Shown: positions 34,721 through 43,958 of the stretch, in pieces
Position numbering within the stretch: the first letter of the stretch is position 1
Layout of the letters: each line of letters starts with the position of its first letter
Notes under the pieces: generated by a model
What the model was told of the DNA's origin: nothing
The model's input: only the letters and a program-made list of their open reading frames with translations
Databases searched by the model: none
Position numbers and translations under genes: made by a program
NCBI GenBank assembly: GCA_036271795.1
Contig: DATAZY010000096.1
Location: 62,001 to 126,000, forward strand
Length of the DNA: 64,000 nt
Source of the DNA: Galbitalea sp036271795
Lineage (GTDB): Bacteria; Actinomycetota; Actinomycetes; Actinomycetales; Microbacteriaceae
Direction of reading: 5' to 3'

Positions 34721-34903
34721 ATCGCTCCCACACTTGTCGTGAACGGCAGTCACGACATCGTGATCCCGACATCAACTCCTACACGCTGCAACAACAGATC
34801 TCCGGCGGCGAAACTGCTGATCTACCCCGACAGCGGACAGGGAGCGCAGTTCCAATATCCAGCCGACTTTGTCCGCGAAGCGACCAACTTCTTAGAACAC
34901 TGA
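34721..34903 (+). pseudogene. Alpha/beta-hydrolase, C-terminal remnant with frameshifts
   Basis: The frame ending at 34903 reads PTLVVNGSHDIVIPT, then shifts; the segment NSYTLQQQI is found in a neighbouring frame, and the first frame resumes at AAKLLIYPDSGQGAQFQYP. This is the usual end of an alpha/beta hydrolase (Asp in GSHD; the catalytic His of SGHG is Gln here). At least two compensating frameshifts and loss of the whole N-terminal part mark it as decayed. Confidence 0.65.
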
Positions 34904-34998
34904 CGGGGTCGAGCGGCGCAGCGATGCTGCCGATCAGATGGCGATTCGTTGTACCTAAGGCTCCCCGAGGAACAGCTCGATTCGGCACAGCCACGTTC

Positions 34999-35703
34999 TC
35001 ACGGGGCAGCGTGCCATTCCGACGGGTCTATGGTCTCTAAGCTCCGCAGCTCGGGCGCACGAAAGTCGAGAACTTGCTCGCTCTGGCCGTCGATAACAAT
35101 CGCTTGCCCGTCGCTTAAGGTTCGGTACTTGGCGTTGTGGGCGACGAAGTAATCCACGACCTGCTCGATCTGAAAAGTTTGACTATCCCTCGATCGGTAG
35201 TGGGGCGCGATTCGATAGGGCACCAGATCAAGCCCGGACCAAACCACGTTGCTCTGATACGAGACCGGAACCTCGTGTGGATCATCCACCAGGTCAATAC
35301 CGTGAAGTGTTGGACCAGCGACAACCGCGCCTGCGCTGTAACCGCCATACGTCAGCCTTGATGCACGGAGAAGCCGCGGCAGGATCTCATCAAGCCCGCT
35401 GTAGCGCATCGCTCGTCTCAGAACGAATGCGTTTCCACCCATCGCCCAGATGGCTCCGTACGCGCCGAGATCATCTTCGAGGTTCTTGGTGTGATCGAAA
35501 TATCGGCGCAAATCCAACTCTTCGGAATGAAGGCCGATCGCACTCAGACGGGCAATCTCGTTGGCGAGACCAGCAGCCCTTTGGTTCTGGGGCATCCCGT
35601 CGTTCGCATTCGCCGTGATCGCAACTGGTTGGTTTTCACCGATCAAGTCTGCGAGGTTGGAAGGCACCCCACCGGGGTCGTACGACGCGAGATACAACTT
35701 CAC
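34999..35703 (-). CDS. Peptidase E-like protein, family S51
   Basis: A 234-residue protein with the S51 nucleophile elbow GGYSAGA (Ser123), an AMGGN loop and a C-terminal DGQAIVIDG strand. Peptidase E hydrolyses N-terminal Asp dipeptides; related members process other peptides, and specificity is uncertain. The GTG start at 35703 overlaps the kbl stop, so it is the last gene of the lacZ-tdh-kbl operon. Confidence 0.82.
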   Translation of the reverse strand: MKLYLASYDPGGVPSNLADLIGENQPVAITANANDGMPQNQRAAGLANEIARLSAIGLHSEELDLRRYFDHTKNLEDDLGAYGAIWAMGGNAFVLRRAMRYSGLDEILPRLLRASRLTYGGYSAGAVVAGPTLHGIDLVDDPHEVPVSYQSNVVWSGLDLVPYRIAPHYRSRDSQTFQIEQVVDYFVAHNAKYRTLSDGQAIVIDGQSEQVLDFRAPELRSLETIDPSEWHAAP

Positions 35704-36878
35704 GCCTCTTCCTCTCTCGCACCCACAAACGCGAGAACACCTGCCTCAATATCGGCATCCGAGTGAGCCGAAGAAAGTTGAACGCGGATCCTGGCGCGTC
35801 CCATGGGAACTACTGGGTAGGTGAACGCCGTCGCGTACACGCCACGGGTGAACAGCCCGCGAGCGATCGCGGTGGCTTCGAGTTCGTCGGCAAACATGAC
35901 GGGAACGATCGCGTGGTCGCCGGCAAGAACCAGAAACCCTTCCTCTTGCATCCGCGACCGCATCATGGCGGCGTTGTGCCAGAGGCGGTCTCGGCCCTCA
36001 GCATCGGCCCTCACAACGTCAAGCGCCGTTAGTGCACCCATCACGCTGGAGGGAGGCACCGCATTTGAGAAGAGGTACGGTCTCGCCCGCTGACGCAACA
36101 GGTCGACCACCTGACGAGACCCGCTCACGTATCCCCCCGTCGCACCGCCCAGCGCCTTTCCCAGGGTGCCGGTCAGGATGTCGACTCTGTCCTCGACACC
36201 GAACAGCTCCGGAGTGCCGCGGCCGGTCTTACCGACGAAACCCACCGCGTGCGAGTCGTCGACCATGACCATAGCGTCGTATTTTGCTGCCAGATCGCAA
36301 ATCTCGGGAAGGGGCGCGTAGTAGCCATCCATGGAGAACACCCCGTCTGTGACGATTAATCTTCTTCGGGCTGACTGCGCTTGGATCAGTTGCGCTTCAA
36401 GGTCCTCCATGTCACGGTTCGCGTACCGAAGCCGCGCGGCCTTCGAGAGACGGATTCCGTCAATGATTGAGGCGTGATTGAGAGCATCCGAGATGATCGC
36501 GTCATCGGAGTCGAGCAGGACTTCGAAGATCGCTCCGTTCGCGTCGAAGCACGACGGGAACAGAATCGTGGCCTCGGTCTTTAGGAACTCGGTCAAAGAC
36601 TCTTCAAGTTCCAGATGGATTTTCTGCGTGCCGGAAATGAACCGCACGCTCGCCATGCCGAAGCCCCAGGTGTCCAACGCCGCTTTCGCCGCGCGTATGA
36701 CGTCAGGATGATTGGCCAACCCGAGGTAGTTGTTGCTGCAAAAATTCAGCACCTCCCGATCGGCCACCTCAACACGCGGCCCCTGCGGACTTGCTAGTGG
36801 TCGTTCGGATTTCAGCAGACCGGCCTTCTCGATCTCATTCAGGGTCTGCTGCAACTCGTCACGCAATTCGGTCTTCAT
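35700..36878 (-). CDS. kbl: 2-amino-3-ketobutyrate CoA ligase (glycine C-acetyltransferase)
   Basis: A 392-residue PLP-dependent alpha-oxoamine synthase. The sequence has NFCSNNYLGLANHP near the start, VDDSHAVGFVGKTGRGTPE, and the PLP lysine in TGTLGKALGGATGG, all standard for Kbl. It cleaves 2-amino-3-ketobutyrate with CoA to glycine and acetyl-CoA. ATG 36878 is seven bases after the tdh stop; an upstream in-frame start overlapping tdh is rejected. Pairing with tdh supports the threonine-degradation role. Confidence 0.93.
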   Translation of the reverse strand: MKTELRDELQQTLNEIEKAGLLKSERPLASPQGPRVEVADREVLNFCSNNYLGLANHPDVIRAAKAALDTWGFGMASVRFISGTQKIHLELEESLTEFLKTEATILFPSCFDANGAIFEVLLDSDDAIISDALNHASIIDGIRLSKAARLRYANRDMEDLEAQLIQAQSARRRLIVTDGVFSMDGYYAPLPEICDLAAKYDAMVMVDDSHAVGFVGKTGRGTPELFGVEDRVDILTGTLGKALGGATGGYVSGSRQVVDLLRQRARPYLFSNAVPPSSVMGALTALDVVRADAEGRDRLWHNAAMMRSRMQEEGFLVLAGDHAIVPVMFADELEATAIARGLFTRGVYATAFTYPVVPMGRARIRVQLSSAHSDADIEAGVLAFVGAREEEA

Positions 36879-36885
36879 CGCGAAC

Positions 36886-37911
36886 CTAACTCCAATCCAG
36901 AACAACCTTTCCGCGGGCACCCGCGCGAGCCGTCGCGAAGGCGTCTTCCCAGTCCGATGCCATGAACCGGTCGGTTATAACGGGGGCAATGTCGAGCCCG
37001 GTTGCCAACATCGCGCTCATGGCGTGCCAGGTCTCGAACATCTCACGTCCGTAGATGCCTTTGATAGTGATCATGTGTGTCACGACCTTTGCCCAGTCAA
37101 GGCTGACCGGCTCGCTTGTGAGTCCAAGGACGGCGATTCGTCCCCCGTGGGTGAGATTGGCCACCATGCTCGGGAGGGCAGACGGATGGCCACTCATTTC
37201 CAAGCCGACGTCGAAGCCTTCTCGCAGACCGAGTCGCTTCTGCGCCGACCCGATCGACTCGGTCGTCACGTTCACGGCGAGGTCAACTCCCATGGTTCGT
37301 GCAAGGTCTAGTCGGCCCTCGGAGACGTCGGTAACGACGACATATCGGGCACCGGCATGTCGAGCGATCTTTGCTGCCATGAGTCCGATGGGCCCGGCAC
37401 CGGTGATGAGGACGTCCTCGCCAACTAGCGGGAAGGACAGAGCAGTGTGGGTCGCGTTTCCGAACGGGTCGAAGATTGCCGCCAGATCGGGGTCGATTCG
37501 CGTTGCGTGAGTCCAGACGTTTCCCGCGGGCATCGTGACGAACTCGGCGAAGGCGCCGTCACGATTTACCCCGAGCCCGATCGTGCGAATGCACAGATGA
37601 CGGCGGCCAGCGAGACAGTTCCGGCATGTTCCGCAGACGATGTGTCCTTCTCCGGAGACCTGATCGCCAAGGTGGACGGACGTGACTTCGTCGCCCAGCT
37701 CGACAACGGTCCCCGAGAACTCGTGGCCCGGGATCAGCGGAGCATTGACCGCCCCCGCGGCCCAGCTGTCCCACTCGGCAATGTGGAGATCGGTGCCACA
37801 GATGCCCGTGCGATCGACCCTGATCTTGACCTCGCCGACGCCCGGAACAGGCTCAGGGCGATCCATCATCGTGAGACCAGGAACACCAGGCTCTTTGAAA
37901 AGTGCCCTCAT
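36886..37911 (-). CDS. tdh: L-threonine 3-dehydrogenase
   Basis: A 341-residue zinc-dependent medium-chain dehydrogenase. It has the catalytic zinc site GICGTDLHIAEWD and PGHEFSG, structural-zinc cysteines in CGTCRNCLAGRRHLC, and Rossmann motif GAGPIGLMAA; the DPFGNATHTALSFPL segment is typical of Tdh. It oxidises threonine to 2-amino-3-ketobutyrate for Kbl. ATG 37911 is only nine bases past the beta-galactosidase stop, so it is transcribed from the glycan operon, an unexpected pairing. Confidence 0.93.
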   Translation of the reverse strand: MRALFKEPGVPGLTMMDRPEPVPGVGEVKIRVDRTGICGTDLHIAEWDSWAAGAVNAPLIPGHEFSGTVVELGDEVTSVHLGDQVSGEGHIVCGTCRNCLAGRRHLCIRTIGLGVNRDGAFAEFVTMPAGNVWTHATRIDPDLAAIFDPFGNATHTALSFPLVGEDVLITGAGPIGLMAAKIARHAGARYVVVTDVSEGRLDLARTMGVDLAVNVTTESIGSAQKRLGLREGFDVGLEMSGHPSALPSMVANLTHGGRIAVLGLTSEPVSLDWAKVVTHMITIKGIYGREMFETWHAMSAMLATGLDIAPVITDRFMASDWEDAFATARAGARGKVVLDWS

Positions 37912-37920
37912 TGCGCTCGA

Positions 37921-40900
37921 CTACCTCGCGCCAACGTTGATCGACCAGGACCAGCGATAAGTTCCGGCTCGGACTCGGAACCGTGGTTCAACATCGGGAC
38001 CGACCGACGCGGTACCCAGACCACGATGAGCGATATCCAAGTGAACGACCGTCGATTCACCCGCCCCAAGTTCCCACCAGTGAGCAGTGTCGGCAAGCGC
38101 TTCATCGCGATGATGAGTTACCGACGCCTGCAGCGGTTGAGGCGCCGTTATCAGGATGGTCTCTTGCGGCGATTGGAGCTCGAGTCGTGTTATCGAGGTA
38201 CGAGCCCCGTTCTCCTGCGGACGAATGTACGGCACCTGCAGTTGGCTGACGGTGGAGGCCCAGCGCCCCAACATGGCCGAGCTCCGGCGGTCTGAGTAGC
38301 ACTCATGCGGTCCGTCGCCGACCCATGCGACGTCCTCGAATCCGGGAGCAATATCGAAAACGATTCCCACCCGCGCGATGTCGTTGAGTTCGGACGGCAC
38401 CACGACCGTCTCGTCAAAGGTGAGGGCGCCGTCTGCAGCAGCATGAATGGCCTGTGTGTGACGAATCACATGACCGCCGGTTGACCGATAGATGCTCTCG
38501 ACGGCGATCGTCGAGCTATCGTCCTGCGGAATTATTGTGACTAGCTCTCGGATCGGGTTTTCAAGGCCGGCCAATCGAAAACCCGCCGACGCAAACCGGG
38601 AGCGATCGTTGTCGGTGGGAGCCCGCCAGAAAGAGAGGGTCGGCCCTTTGGAAAAGAGAGGATGAGCCGCAATGCCCGTTGCATCAACCGCGACAGCACC
38701 TGTTGTGCGCGAGGGAAGCACTTCGACGTTTTCGCGGAGGTTCGTCTGAAGCTGAGCCAACTCAGTGCCAGCGATTGCCCATGGGGTCGGCGCCGTCGTC
38801 GTGACTCGTACCCGCAAACCGAGGATGCGAGGATCCGCAAGGGCCGTTACTACTTTCGGTGCCAGTCGCAATTCGACTGTCTCGCCCGCTGCAGCGGATG
38901 CCTCGACCATGCCGACCGACACCGTGTCATGCACCGACACAAGAATGAGCTCAAGGGAAAGATTCGTGAAGTCCGCAAAGCTCTGCGTATTCCTTACCTT
39001 GAGAATCCCGCGCGACACCTCCTCGGCCGAACCAGCCAGGTCAACTGGCGAGAAGATACGACGCAGTTCATACATCGCCGGATGCGGAATTCCATCCGGG
39101 AACAACAGCCCATCAATGCAGAAGTTTCCGTCATGGTCTGTTTCACCGAAATCGCCACCGTAGCGGTAATGACCATCGTGATCTGGGTCGAGACCGTGAT
39201 CCCATAGCTCCCAAATGAACCCGCCCTGAAGACCTGGCGTAGACCGGATCACGGCCCAGTAGTCATCGAGGCTGCCGTTGGAGTTCCCCATAGCGTGCTG
39301 GTACTCGCACATGATGAGTGGCCGGATCGTCTGACCCGCTGCGCCGTAGGCCGCCAACGCTTCAATCGACGGATACATCGGACAGGACACATCGGTCTGT
39401 GATTGGCCACCGTACCAGTCCCTCGCGATCGCTCCCTCGTAGTGGATTGGCCGCGAGGGATCCGCCGCGCGCGCCCATCCGGCTGCCGCATCGTGGTTGG
39501 TGCCGCTCCCACTCTCGTTCCCGAGCGACCACATAAAGACGCTGGGATGGTTCCTGTCACGCTGGATCATCCGCCCCACCCGATCGACAAATGCGTCCCG
39601 ATACCTGGGATCATCGCAAACCGATCCGTACCAACCGTGGGATTCAATGTCTGCTTCGTCCACGACGTAGAACCCGAACTCGTCAGCGAGGTCAAGGAAG
39701 GCGGGATCGTTGGGATAATGGGAGGTCCTGATGGCGTTGATATTGAACCGTTTGAGCAATGCGAGTTGCTCACGAAGTTGCGCCTCCGTCAACGTCCTGC
39801 CGGTGTGGGGGTCGAAGTCATGGCGATTCACTCCGTGAATCCAGATCCGCTTGCCATTGACCAGCAGGTCCGGCCCCACGATCTGAACTCGTCGGAAGCC
39901 GATGCGCCACTGTGCCGAGTCGATTGTCCATCCGTTGTCCCCGACCAGCTCGACGGTCAATTCGTGCAGATGCGGAAGTTCGGCTGACCACGGCTCTACC
40001 GAGTCGACTTCGACCGAGGCCGCGCTCACGCCCACCGCACCGGGGAAGGCCGCGTCCCGCATTTCGTCGGCCAGCCGGCGGTCGAAATCGGACAGTTCGA
40101 CTCCGACTCCGGCAAGTCCGATGAGGTTCCAAATTGATCGCATCTCGGATGTGCCATCGTCCGAAGTAGAATCCATGACGTGCGACTTGCGACCGTGGGT
40201 GGGCACGTCCGTTGAGGCGATGACTTCCCGCCCGTCCAGCAGTGCGCGCACTGTTAGGCCGTCGCTGATCACCCCCGATAGGGAGCCGACTGTTGTCGAG
40301 ATGCCGAGAAGACCCGTCCCGGTGTCAGGATCGTAGTCCGCAAGAATCTTGACGTCCTGAAGATAGACGGTGGGCGTGGTAAAGAGATACACGCTGCGGG
40401 TCAGTCCTCCGTGCCACCATTGGTCCTGGTCCTCGATGAAGCTCGAGTCGGACCACTTGATGACCGTAAGTTCGATCAGATTTACACCCGGGACAGCGAC
40501 CGGGGTGATGTCGAATTCGGCTGCAAGATGGCTGTCTTTGCTGAGGCCGATCTCCTCGCCGTTCACGCGCGCGATCAGGACGCTCTCCGCTGCGCCAACG
40601 TGAAGAATTATCCGCCGTCCCATCCACTCATTCGGGATCTCGATTGTGCGGCGATAGAAACCAGTCGGGTTCGCCGTTGGCACGTGAGGGGGTGCCTCGG
40701 GGAACGGCATCCTGGCATCGAGGTAGATCGGCAGGTCTCCCGTTTCCTGCATCGTCCATGCTCCGGGCACCGTGATCGAACGAAACGGGCCGTTTGGCTG
40801 CTGATTCGGGGAGCCGAGCAGTTCGAAATCCCAGGCGCCGTCGAGGCTCAGCCGCTCATTGTGGCTGATGCTGTGACTCGGCTCCCGGCCGATCGAGGTC

Positions 40901-41034
40901 ACGGTTGGATCAGACCACCGGATTTCGTTGGCTTGAGGCGTCGCCTCTTTAGCCATGCTCCCTGGGGGGCGGTTGCCCACAGGAAGATCTGGATCTGTTT
41001 GGTGCGATTCGACGACTGACATCTCTGCTTTCAT
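37921..41034 (-). CDS. lacZ: GH2 beta-galactosidase, LacZ type
   Basis: A 1037-residue enzyme, the length of LacZ. Domains run in order: jelly-roll (about 60-220), Ig-like, catalytic TIM-barrel with NRHDFDPHTGR, acid/base Glu507 in MWSLGNESGSG and nucleophile Glu577 in MCEYQHAMGNS, a further Ig-like domain, and the Bgal_small_N beta-supersandwich (about 770-1030, with FWRAPTDNDR and GDGPHECYSDR). No signal peptide, so cytosolic. The first about 30 residues are non-conserved and the ATG at 41034 has a weak ribosome site; ATG 41022 or later starts are possible. It follows the GH43 gene and probably completes breakdown of a galactose- or arabinose-containing oligosaccharide. Confidence 0.92.
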   Translation of the reverse strand: MKAEMSVVESHQTDPDLPVGNRPPGSMAKEATPQANEIRWSDPTVTSIGREPSHSISHNERLSLDGAWDFELLGSPNQQPNGPFRSITVPGAWTMQETGDLPIYLDARMPFPEAPPHVPTANPTGFYRRTIEIPNEWMGRRIILHVGAAESVLIARVNGEEIGLSKDSHLAAEFDITPVAVPGVNLIELTVIKWSDSSFIEDQDQWWHGGLTRSVYLFTTPTVYLQDVKILADYDPDTGTGLLGISTTVGSLSGVISDGLTVRALLDGREVIASTDVPTHGRKSHVMDSTSDDGTSEMRSIWNLIGLAGVGVELSDFDRRLADEMRDAAFPGAVGVSAASVEVDSVEPWSAELPHLHELTVELVGDNGWTIDSAQWRIGFRRVQIVGPDLLVNGKRIWIHGVNRHDFDPHTGRTLTEAQLREQLALLKRFNINAIRTSHYPNDPAFLDLADEFGFYVVDEADIESHGWYGSVCDDPRYRDAFVDRVGRMIQRDRNHPSVFMWSLGNESGSGTNHDAAAGWARAADPSRPIHYEGAIARDWYGGQSQTDVSCPMYPSIEALAAYGAAGQTIRPLIMCEYQHAMGNSNGSLDDYWAVIRSTPGLQGGFIWELWDHGLDPDHDGHYRYGGDFGETDHDGNFCIDGLLFPDGIPHPAMYELRRIFSPVDLAGSAEEVSRGILKVRNTQSFADFTNLSLELILVSVHDTVSVGMVEASAAAGETVELRLAPKVVTALADPRILGLRVRVTTTAPTPWAIAGTELAQLQTNLRENVEVLPSRTTGAVAVDATGIAAHPLFSKGPTLSFWRAPTDNDRSRFASAGFRLAGLENPIRELVTIIPQDDSSTIAVESIYRSTGGHVIRHTQAIHAAADGALTFDETVVVPSELNDIARVGIVFDIAPGFEDVAWVGDGPHECYSDRRSSAMLGRWASTVSQLQVPYIRPQENGARTSITRLELQSPQETILITAPQPLQASVTHHRDEALADTAHWWELGAGESTVVHLDIAHRGLGTASVGPDVEPRFRVRAGTYRWSWSINVGAR

Positions 41035-41092
41035 TGGCTCAATTCGCTGGCGCTGGTCTGATCGCGTTCGCGGTTTGTGGACTCGACGTGAC

Positions 41093-42535
41093 TTAGGGCT
41101 CGGTTGCGTACTCGAAATCTTTGACTTTGACCTGACCTTTGACAGCCTCGAGCCCGATCATGCGCCCGGTAAATCCACCCGCCACTTCGGTAGAGAGGTA
41201 TCGGCCATCGGCGGCCCCGAGCACGACACGCTCGGCCCCAATGCCAACCGAGAATTGGATGACGTCCGTCGCATGCGGGAAGTCAGGGGTTGGGGCCATG
41301 CTTCGAACCTCTAGCACCAGCTCGACCGCATCGACGGTCGAGGACTCAAGATCGACAGAGTGCCCACCAATGCACAACTGCGCCCAAGCCCGCGAATCCG
41401 CAAGGTTTAAGGCATACCAGTGCTGATCGTCGATGCATACTACGAGCCGACATTCCGCCTCCGAAGCGACCACCCTGGCGCGTGCCGCCCAGTGGGTGTC
41501 CCGCGCCCGAGTGAGCAGCAACGGACTGTCACCGACATGTTCATCGGCGCCGAGCAAAAGCTCACCGGGAGCCTCGCGATCGTTTGCTGATCCGTGACCC
41601 AGAACCGTGACCCATCGGGGCGCCAACTCTGGGCGCTCAAAGGTGTCGACGAACGAGTGGTCCGACTCGCCGACGTCATAGAAGTCCTCGACAAAACGCG
41701 GCCAGCCATCGATCCATCTAATTCCGGCAAGAAATGTCTCGCGGCCATTGAGGTGGTAGTAGGGCGTCTGTCCTGCCAGTCGAACACCGAGATATACAGC
41801 CGCCCAGTCCCCATCAGGTAGGCGGATCAGGTCGGCGTGACCGACGTTTTGCACGGTCAGGTCAAGGCTGCGGTGGCTGAAGATCGGGTTGTTCGGCGCC
41901 GGCTCAAATGGCCCTCCGATGTCATACGAGCGCGCGATCGACACACCGTGGCCGCGTTCTGTCCCGCCTTCAGCGATCATGAGGTACCACCAGTCCCCCA
42001 CTTGGTAGAGGTGCGGGCCTTCTGGGTACGCAAGGCCCGTGCCGGACCAGATATGGCGGGGCGCCTCGAGAAGAGCGCCCGTCTGGTCATCGATCCGCAC
42101 CTGCCAGATCCCGGATGCGCCGAGGTCGGTATTCCATTGCGCCCAGCTCACGTAACACTTCTCACCATCCCAGGCGATGTCGGGATCGATGCCAGTGACA
42201 GGTACGTAGATTGGATCGGACCAGGGGCCAGAGGCGTCCTCTGCCGTGATCAACATCTGCCCGTCCGACTTCGCGTTCATGTCAGTAGTTATCAGCCAGA
42301 ATCGTTCGGCGTGGTGCCGAAGTGTTGGAGCGTAGATCCCCGTCGACGGCTTTGTTTCGTGGTCCGACTGCGTGCGTCGTGCGTTACCTACGAGCTCCCA
42401 GTGGATGAGATCTGTGCTCTTGTGGATCGGAATCTGTGGGTTGTACTCGAACGAGGAATTCGCGATGTAGTACACGCCTTCCCACTCGCAAATGGAGGGA
42501 TCGGGGTGGAAGCCCGAGATGATCGGCACGCTCAT
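41093..42535 (-). CDS. GH43-family glycosidase with C-terminal beta-sandwich
   Basis: A 480-residue family-43 enzyme. Catalytic residues are visible: base Asp12 in GFHPDPSI, pKa-modulating Asp117 in TGIDPDIAWDG and acid Glu172 in YPEGPHLY. After the five-bladed propeller (about 1-300) a concanavalin-like domain (about 310-480) is present, as in GH43 beta-xylosidases/arabinofuranosidases. There is no signal peptide. ATG 42535 follows AAGGAA by six bases. It lies after the binding-protein gene and its hairpin. Substrate is likely a xylo- or arabino-oligosaccharide. Confidence 0.9.
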   Translation of the reverse strand: MSVPIISGFHPDPSICEWEGVYYIANSSFEYNPQIPIHKSTDLIHWELVGNARRTQSDHETKPSTGIYAPTLRHHAERFWLITTDMNAKSDGQMLITAEDASGPWSDPIYVPVTGIDPDIAWDGEKCYVSWAQWNTDLGASGIWQVRIDDQTGALLEAPRHIWSGTGLAYPEGPHLYQVGDWWYLMIAEGGTERGHGVSIARSYDIGGPFEPAPNNPIFSHRSLDLTVQNVGHADLIRLPDGDWAAVYLGVRLAGQTPYYHLNGRETFLAGIRWIDGWPRFVEDFYDVGESDHSFVDTFERPELAPRWVTVLGHGSANDREAPGELLLGADEHVGDSPLLLTRARDTHWAARARVVASEAECRLVVCIDDQHWYALNLADSRAWAQLCIGGHSVDLESSTVDAVELVLEVRSMAPTPDFPHATDVIQFSVGIGAERVVLGAADGRYLSTEVAGGFTGRMIGLEAVKGQVKVKDFEYATEP

Positions 42536-42566
42536 GTCGATTCCTTGCTTTGGTCTGCGGATCATT

Positions 42567-42606
42567 CGGCGACGCCGGCCCAGGATGTTTTGGGTCGGCG
42601 CCGCCG
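42567..42606 (-). terminator. Intercistronic hairpin after binding-protein gene
   Basis: A 16-bp inverted repeat with one mismatch and one G-T pair around an eight-base loop, 19 bases past the lipoprotein stop and upstream of the GH43 gene. No U-tract, so it is probably a stabiliser or attenuator, as at 15697 and 27331. Confidence 0.6.
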
Positions 42607-42625
42607 AGTGACTATTGCTTGTCGG

Positions 42626-43918
42626 CTAGTTGCCGAACTGGGCTTCTGCCTTTGCGAGTGCTGCCTTGTATGCATCAGCTGAGCTCAACTTGCTGGTTTC
42701 AGCGTTGACGATCTCGTTCTGATAGACCGTGTCGATGCCGTTGGTGTTGACGCCCTTCGGAAGGCTCGGGGCTTTCTCGGCGAAAGTGCCCAGCAGCGAA
42801 CCGACCTTTTGACCGCCGAAGTACGGCTGACCCTTCGTCAACGCGGCCGACGAGTACGACGCGATGGTCGACGGGAACAGTCCGTTGTGGGTGAATCCAC
42901 TCGACATGTTGGCGGCGTTGGTGAGCCAGATCGCGATCAACGTGGCCAGCTTCGGATTCGCCGACGTCTTGGGGACAACAAGCTCCGACCCGTCCTCGGC
43001 GCCGTAGCCGCCAGGAGTTGCGGTAGCAACTCTCCACTGGCCCGACTGCTTGGGTGCTGTCGTGCTGAGCAGACCTGCTCCGACCCACGGCGGGTTGATG
43101 AACGCGATCGTGTCGCCTTGCGAGACGGATGACGCCCAGTCCGTCGTGTACGGCTGGACGTCTGCGCAAAGGCCCGCGTTCTCGAAGTCCATCGATTTCG
43201 TGAACGCATCCTTCACGACCGAGCTCACCGGGTTATAGATCAGGCTCCCGCCGGACTGCTTGTAGAACAGGGCTGACTTCGACCAGGTCAGGTACTTGAA
43301 GAGGTACGAAGGGTCGTCACAGGCGAACTTTCCGGCGGCCTTGACCTGCTCCGCGAGCTTCTCGTAGCCCGACCATGTGGAGACGAGCTTGCCGACGGCA
43401 CTCGGGTCGGTCGGGAGTCCGGCAGCCTTGAAGGCCGTGGCGTTGTAGTAGAACGCTTCGGGCCCGATATCGATCGGCACGCCGATTTGCTCGCCGGATG
43501 GGGTCTGGCCGAGCTTCACTTTCCAGGAGACGTACGTCTTGGCGACCGCGGGCGTAAACCCGTTTTCGCCGAGGTTGACGAATTTACTCGCCACTTGTGC
43601 GTAGACAACGGGGTCGCCGGTTGTGATGTCCGGCAATCCGGTGCCCGCGCGCAGGGCCGCAGTCACTTTCGCATCGACGTTTGCGGACTGCAGGAGGTGG
43701 AACGTGACGTTCGGAAACGCCTTCTTCACTCCATTGACTGAACTGGTGGGGATTGATCCGGGACGATACCAAATGGTGATGTCACCCTTGGTTTTTGTGG
43801 AGACACTCCCAGCGGTCGAGCTGGAGGTGCCACCTGACGCACTGCAGGCGGTTAGGGCGAGTGCTGCCAGTCCGATCGTCATCACTGACGCTAGGACGCG
43901 GCGTTTGACTGTGAACAC
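42626..43918 (-). CDS. Oligosaccharide-binding lipoprotein, CUT1 ABC transporter
   Basis: A 430-residue extracellular solute-binding protein. The signal segment VLASVMTIGLAALAL leads to lipobox LTACS. The mature part begins after a serine/threonine-rich linker with ITIWYRPGSIPTSSVNGVKK. GTG 43918 has GGAAGG at normal spacing and places the signal peptide correctly; the longer frame lacks a ribosome site. In this operon it is the third gene, after both permeases, so the order differs from the operon at 26100. Confidence 0.9.
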   Translation of the reverse strand: MFTVKRRVLASVMTIGLAALALTACSASGGTSSSTAGSVSTKTKGDITIWYRPGSIPTSSVNGVKKAFPNVTFHLLQSANVDAKVTAALRAGTGLPDITTGDPVVYAQVASKFVNLGENGFTPAVAKTYVSWKVKLGQTPSGEQIGVPIDIGPEAFYYNATAFKAAGLPTDPSAVGKLVSTWSGYEKLAEQVKAAGKFACDDPSYLFKYLTWSKSALFYKQSGGSLIYNPVSSVVKDAFTKSMDFENAGLCADVQPYTTDWASSVSQGDTIAFINPPWVGAGLLSTTAPKQSGQWRVATATPGGYGAEDGSELVVPKTSANPKLATLIAIWLTNAANMSSGFTHNGLFPSTIASYSSAALTKGQPYFGGQKVGSLLGTFAEKAPSLPKGVNTNGIDTVYQNEIVNAETSKLSSADAYKAALAKAEAQFGN

Positions 43919-43958
43919 TGTGATTTGCCTTCCCTTGCTTTGTTTGTTGAAGGGGCGC

